Assembly (NCBI RefSeq): GCF_028802875.1
Contig: NZ_JARAMP010000012.1
Coordinates: forward strand, 85,444 to 149,443
DNA length: 64,000 nucleotides
Direction of reading: 5' to 3'
Source of the DNA: Seohaeicola sp024304985
Lineage (GTDB): Bacteria > Pseudomonadota > Alphaproteobacteria > Rhodobacterales > Rhodobacteraceae
Position numbers and translations under genes: made by a program. The notes under the pieces are model-generated. The model was not told where the DNA came from. It made no database searches and saw only the letters and a program-made list of their open reading frames with translations. Shown here one piece after another: positions 62,035 to 64,000 of this stretch (its first letter is position 1; each line of letters begins with the position of its first letter).

Positions 62035-63218
62035 CGATGCTCAATACCACCATCATTCCGGGCGACAGAACCACTCCTTCCGTCTCGACCGAGACCCTGA
62101 TCGGCACCCGCTGAGTCACCTTGGTGAAATTGCCGCTTGGGTTGGGGCTCGGGAGCAGCGCGAACTGGCTGGTCGCCGCGCCGCCGATCCGTTCGACCTG
62201 GCCGCGAAACTCACGGCCCGGATAGGCGTCGACAGAAATCAACACTGGTGCGCCGATGCTGATCCTGCGCAGATCCGTCTCCTTCACGTTCGCGTCTACC
62301 CAGACCTCGTCTGGACGATGATAGATCAGGAGCCGGGTGCCCGGTGTGACGTACTCTCCCTGATCGACGAAGGTGGCATCAACCATGCCGTCGAAAGTCG
62401 CCAACACCTCCCTGTTTCGCAGGTCGATCAGCCTCTGCGCCCGCTCCGCCTCGAGGCCGGTCATTTCGGCCTCGATCCGCGCGACCTGGTGATCAATGAC
62501 GGCGATCTGCCCGGCGTCAGACTTGACGATGTCCAGATTGGCGCGGGCGGCCGCGATCGCTGCGGCCGTCGCCAGTTCCTGTTGGCGCGCGGCATCGAGC
62601 CTTCCCTGAGCGTCCTCTTCGTTTTGCGGGGTTGCAATCTGCCGACTTGCCAAGGTGGCGATCCGGTCGAAATGACTTTGAGCGTTGCGTAATTCCGCTT
62701 CAGCTGCGGTATGGTTCGCCTCGGCTGCGTCGATCTGAGCCCTCGCGGCGGCAAGTCGGCTCTGGATCTGCGCAAGGATCATGTCCTGTTGTGCGCGAAG
62801 CTGCCCGATCTGCGCGCCGAGTGCCGCGATCCGCGATCCGCGACTCGGTGCCCGCCACGACGAGCTCGGCCTGCTCCGGATCGATGGACACCAGAAGCTC
62901 GCCCGCTGCGATGCGCTCACCCGCCGTGACCGTGATCTCCTGTATCTCGCCACTCACCTCGCTGGAGACTGTGACGAGAGTGGCGGCGATGCGGGCGTCG
63001 TCGATCGAGACGCGGGACCAGCGAGCGGCGAGCCAGCGCCCGCCGAAGACGGTGAGCGCAGCGATTGCCAATACGAGAATGCCTATGCGCAGCGGTCGCA
63101 CGCGACGCCGAAGAGGCGGTGCCGCAGGCATTTCTGACGGCGCAGCCTCATCCTGTGGCTCGACCCGGTCGACCTTTTGCGCGGCAGCGTCCTTCTGGAG
63201 TTCGGTAATCTTGTTCAC
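62021..63218 (-). pseudogene. HlyD/EmrA-type adaptor, frameshifted by a 7-bp tandem duplication
   Basis: The chain starts at GTG 63218, with one membrane segment (RIGILVLAIAALTVFGGRWL, about 45-64) and the first lipoyl half (VSSEVSGEIQEITVTAGERI). At about 62826-62843 the unit GATCGCG occurs twice in tandem on the coding strand; the extra copy shifts the frame after GTESRIA. Removing one unit gives GTESRIAALGAQIGQLRAQQ and continues through the coiled coil and barrel to the stop at 62021. The restored protein would have about 396 residues. The lesion is of a type that can revert by slippage or recombination. Confidence 0.85.
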
Positions 63219-63643
63219 TCGGTCCGCTCCAAACGTTCGGCAATCATGGCAAGCACACGTCGCGCGGCGTTCAGATCATCTGTGGCCAACCCATCGAGAA
63301 GCTCCTTCCGCGTTGTATCGGCAATCTGGCGGATCTCGCTCAGGACGGGACCGGCGGCCTCGGTCAGGCGGAGGCGATTCACCCGACGGTCATCCGGACA
63401 AGATTGCCGCTCGATCAGGCCCTGTTCCTCGAGTCCATCGAGCAGGCGCACCAGCGTCGGCCCCTCCACGCCCAGCGTCGCGGCGAGTTCGCGCTGTGTC
63501 AGGCCATCCGCACGTGATAGCTCCAGAAGCGCCATCCAGCGCGCCTGGGTGAGCCCGAGGGCACGCAGGCGCGAATCCAGCCGGGTCCGCCAGCGCCTGG
63601 CGACTTTACCGAGCTCGGCCGCAAATTCCACGTCTTCCGCCAT
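63215..63643 (-). CDS. MarR family transcriptional regulator
   Basis: 142 residues from ATG 63643 (AAGG 6 bp upstream); ATG 63658 adds five residues but lies in the palindrome. The winged helix is TQRELAATLGVEGPTLVRLLDGLEEQGLIERQSCPDDRRVNRLRLT (about 50-95), with the conserved DxR in DDRR. It overlaps the HlyD start (GTGA). In EmrR-type operons the regulator represses itself and the pump until a drug binds; the 63654 palindrome fits that. Confidence 0.9.
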   Translation of the reverse strand: MAEDVEFAAELGKVARRWRTRLDSRLRALGLTQARWMALLELSRADGLTQRELAATLGVEGPTLVRLLDGLEEQGLIERQSCPDDRRVNRLRLTEAAGPVLSEIRQIADTTRKELLDGLATDDLNAARRVLAMIAERLERTE

Positions 63644-63653
63644 ATGCCTTGAT

Positions 63654-63674
63654 TGCATCCTATCTGATAGGATG
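63654..63674. promoter_or_regulatory. MarR operator candidate
   Basis: GCATCCTATC and GATAGGATGC form a perfect 10-bp inverted repeat around one T. It begins 11 bp upstream of the MarR start and 47 bp before the divergent UspA-like gene, so it could act on both. Confidence 0.7.
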
Positions 63675-63720
63675 CTAGCTAAATCGGAATTTGTGGAATA
63701 TCAACCTGGAACTTTCTTAA

Positions 63721-63942
63721 ATGTACGGCACAATCCTTCTGGCTTACGATGGCACGACCGAGGGGCGCCTTGCCTTGCGCGAAGGCGCCCGGCTGGCGCA
63801 AATTTGCGGCGCGAGCGTCGTTTTGTTGTCGGTGGTCAACCTTGCCGTCAGCGCGTCGATGGCGGGAACCGCGATACTGTCAACGGCGGAGACAAAACCG
63901 GCCACGTGGCGGCGCAAAAGTAGGCCAGTGGCGGGGCACTAA
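63721..63942 (+). pseudogene. Universal stress protein (UspA-like), truncated
   Basis: The first 50 or so residues are a normal UspA start (YGTILLAYDGTTEGRLALREGARLA, then SVVLLSVV). At about 63877 the similarity stops and the frame runs 22 codons into sequence resembling an IS21-family end before a stop at 63942. A full UspA has about 140 residues with a C-terminal GSxGxGGxxxxxxGS nucleotide motif, absent here. The gene is divergent from MarR. Confidence 0.7.
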
Positions 63943-64000
63943 GCGCCATGGCGCGTGCGCTCCCCAAATAGTTGGCATGTGCCATGGCGCATTGGCCCGG
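63878..64000. mobile_element. Probable end of an IS21-family element
   Basis: The sequence switches at TGTCAACGGCGGAG (63878). Two imperfect direct repeats follow: GGCGGAGACAAAACCGGCCA (63885) and GGCGGCGCAAAAGTAGGCCA (63908), with a third start at 63930. Ends with TG and multiple GGCGG...CAAAA...GGCCA repeats are typical of IS21-family elements. The transposase would be beyond the window. GCCATGGCGC occurs twice near 63944 and 63981. Confidence 0.5.

Noticed and set aside
1..64000. CRISPR arrays, tRNA or rRNA genes
   Set aside because: No regularly spaced repeats and no tRNA- or rRNA-like sequence were seen on reading both strands; weak matches could be missed by eye.

Overview
This is a GC-rich, densely packed window from what is most likely an alphaproteobacterium of the Rhodobacterales (Roseobacter-like) type. 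The inference rests on gene content and style: TAXI-type TRAP transport with a fused permease, many acyl-CoA dehydrogenases and CaiB/BaiF enzymes, a Liv-type ABC transporter, ETF, and GGAGG-type ribosome sites. No rRNA, tRNA or CRISPR array was seen.

About 50 kb is a CoA-ester catabolic island. It holds eight acyl-CoA dehydrogenases, five family III CoA-transferase/racemase proteins, four MaoC-fold proteins, three crotonases, several acyl-CoA ligases, two thiolase-fold proteins each paired with a DUF35 partner, both ETF subunits and a full branched-chain-type ABC importer. Layout: 1-6137, leftward operon (CoA-transferase, dehydrogenase, acyl-CoA synthetase) whose last gene carries an IS1595-type insertion with a methyltransferase passenger and also an amber codon. 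6293-11644, rightward module A (two-part NDP-forming CoA ligase, MaoC, dehydrogenase, thiolase-like, DUF35). 11732-23018, a separate island (TRAP-TAXI transporter, two-subunit CoA-transferase, amber-split membrane protein, MmgE/PrpD, dehydrogenase pair, IclR). 23128-37333, module B on both strands (dehydrogenase pair, alpha-methylacyl-CoA racemase, MaoC, thiolase-like, DUF35, CoA-transferases, a transglutaminase-like protein). 37527-49900, one long leftward run from SDR through Liv transporter and acyl-CoA synthetase to crotonases and ETF. 50006-52380, a second copy of the dehydrogenase/CoA-transferase pair.

The main observation is a 16-bp palindrome, TCTAAC(A/G)NNTGTTAGA, that occurs five times, each in a promoter position: between 6137 and 6293, and before 30101, between 33752 and 33831, before 49900 and before 52380. 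It ties nearly all the CoA-ester operons except the TRAP/PrpD island into one likely regulon, probably under a TetR-type repressor not identified here. The second main observation is that both thiolase-fold proteins lack the catalytic cysteines and each sits beside a DUF35 gene, as in Ltp2-type aldolases of sterol side-chain degradation. Together with a racemase carrying the His/Asp pair of alpha-methylacyl-CoA racemases, this suggests uptake, CoA activation, epimerisation, dehydrogenation, hydration and retro-aldol cleavage of a methyl-branched (isoprenoid or sterol-like) carboxylic acid. The substrate is an inference.

From 52578 to the end the window holds efflux and regulator genes: an RND pump with its TetR regulator, an HxlR/TetR pair divergent from a LigB-type dioxygenase and a QorB-like reductase, and a MarR-HlyD-EmrB operon whose HlyD gene is frameshifted by a 7-bp tandem duplication. 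The window closes with a UspA-like gene cut off by what looks like the end of an IS21-family element.
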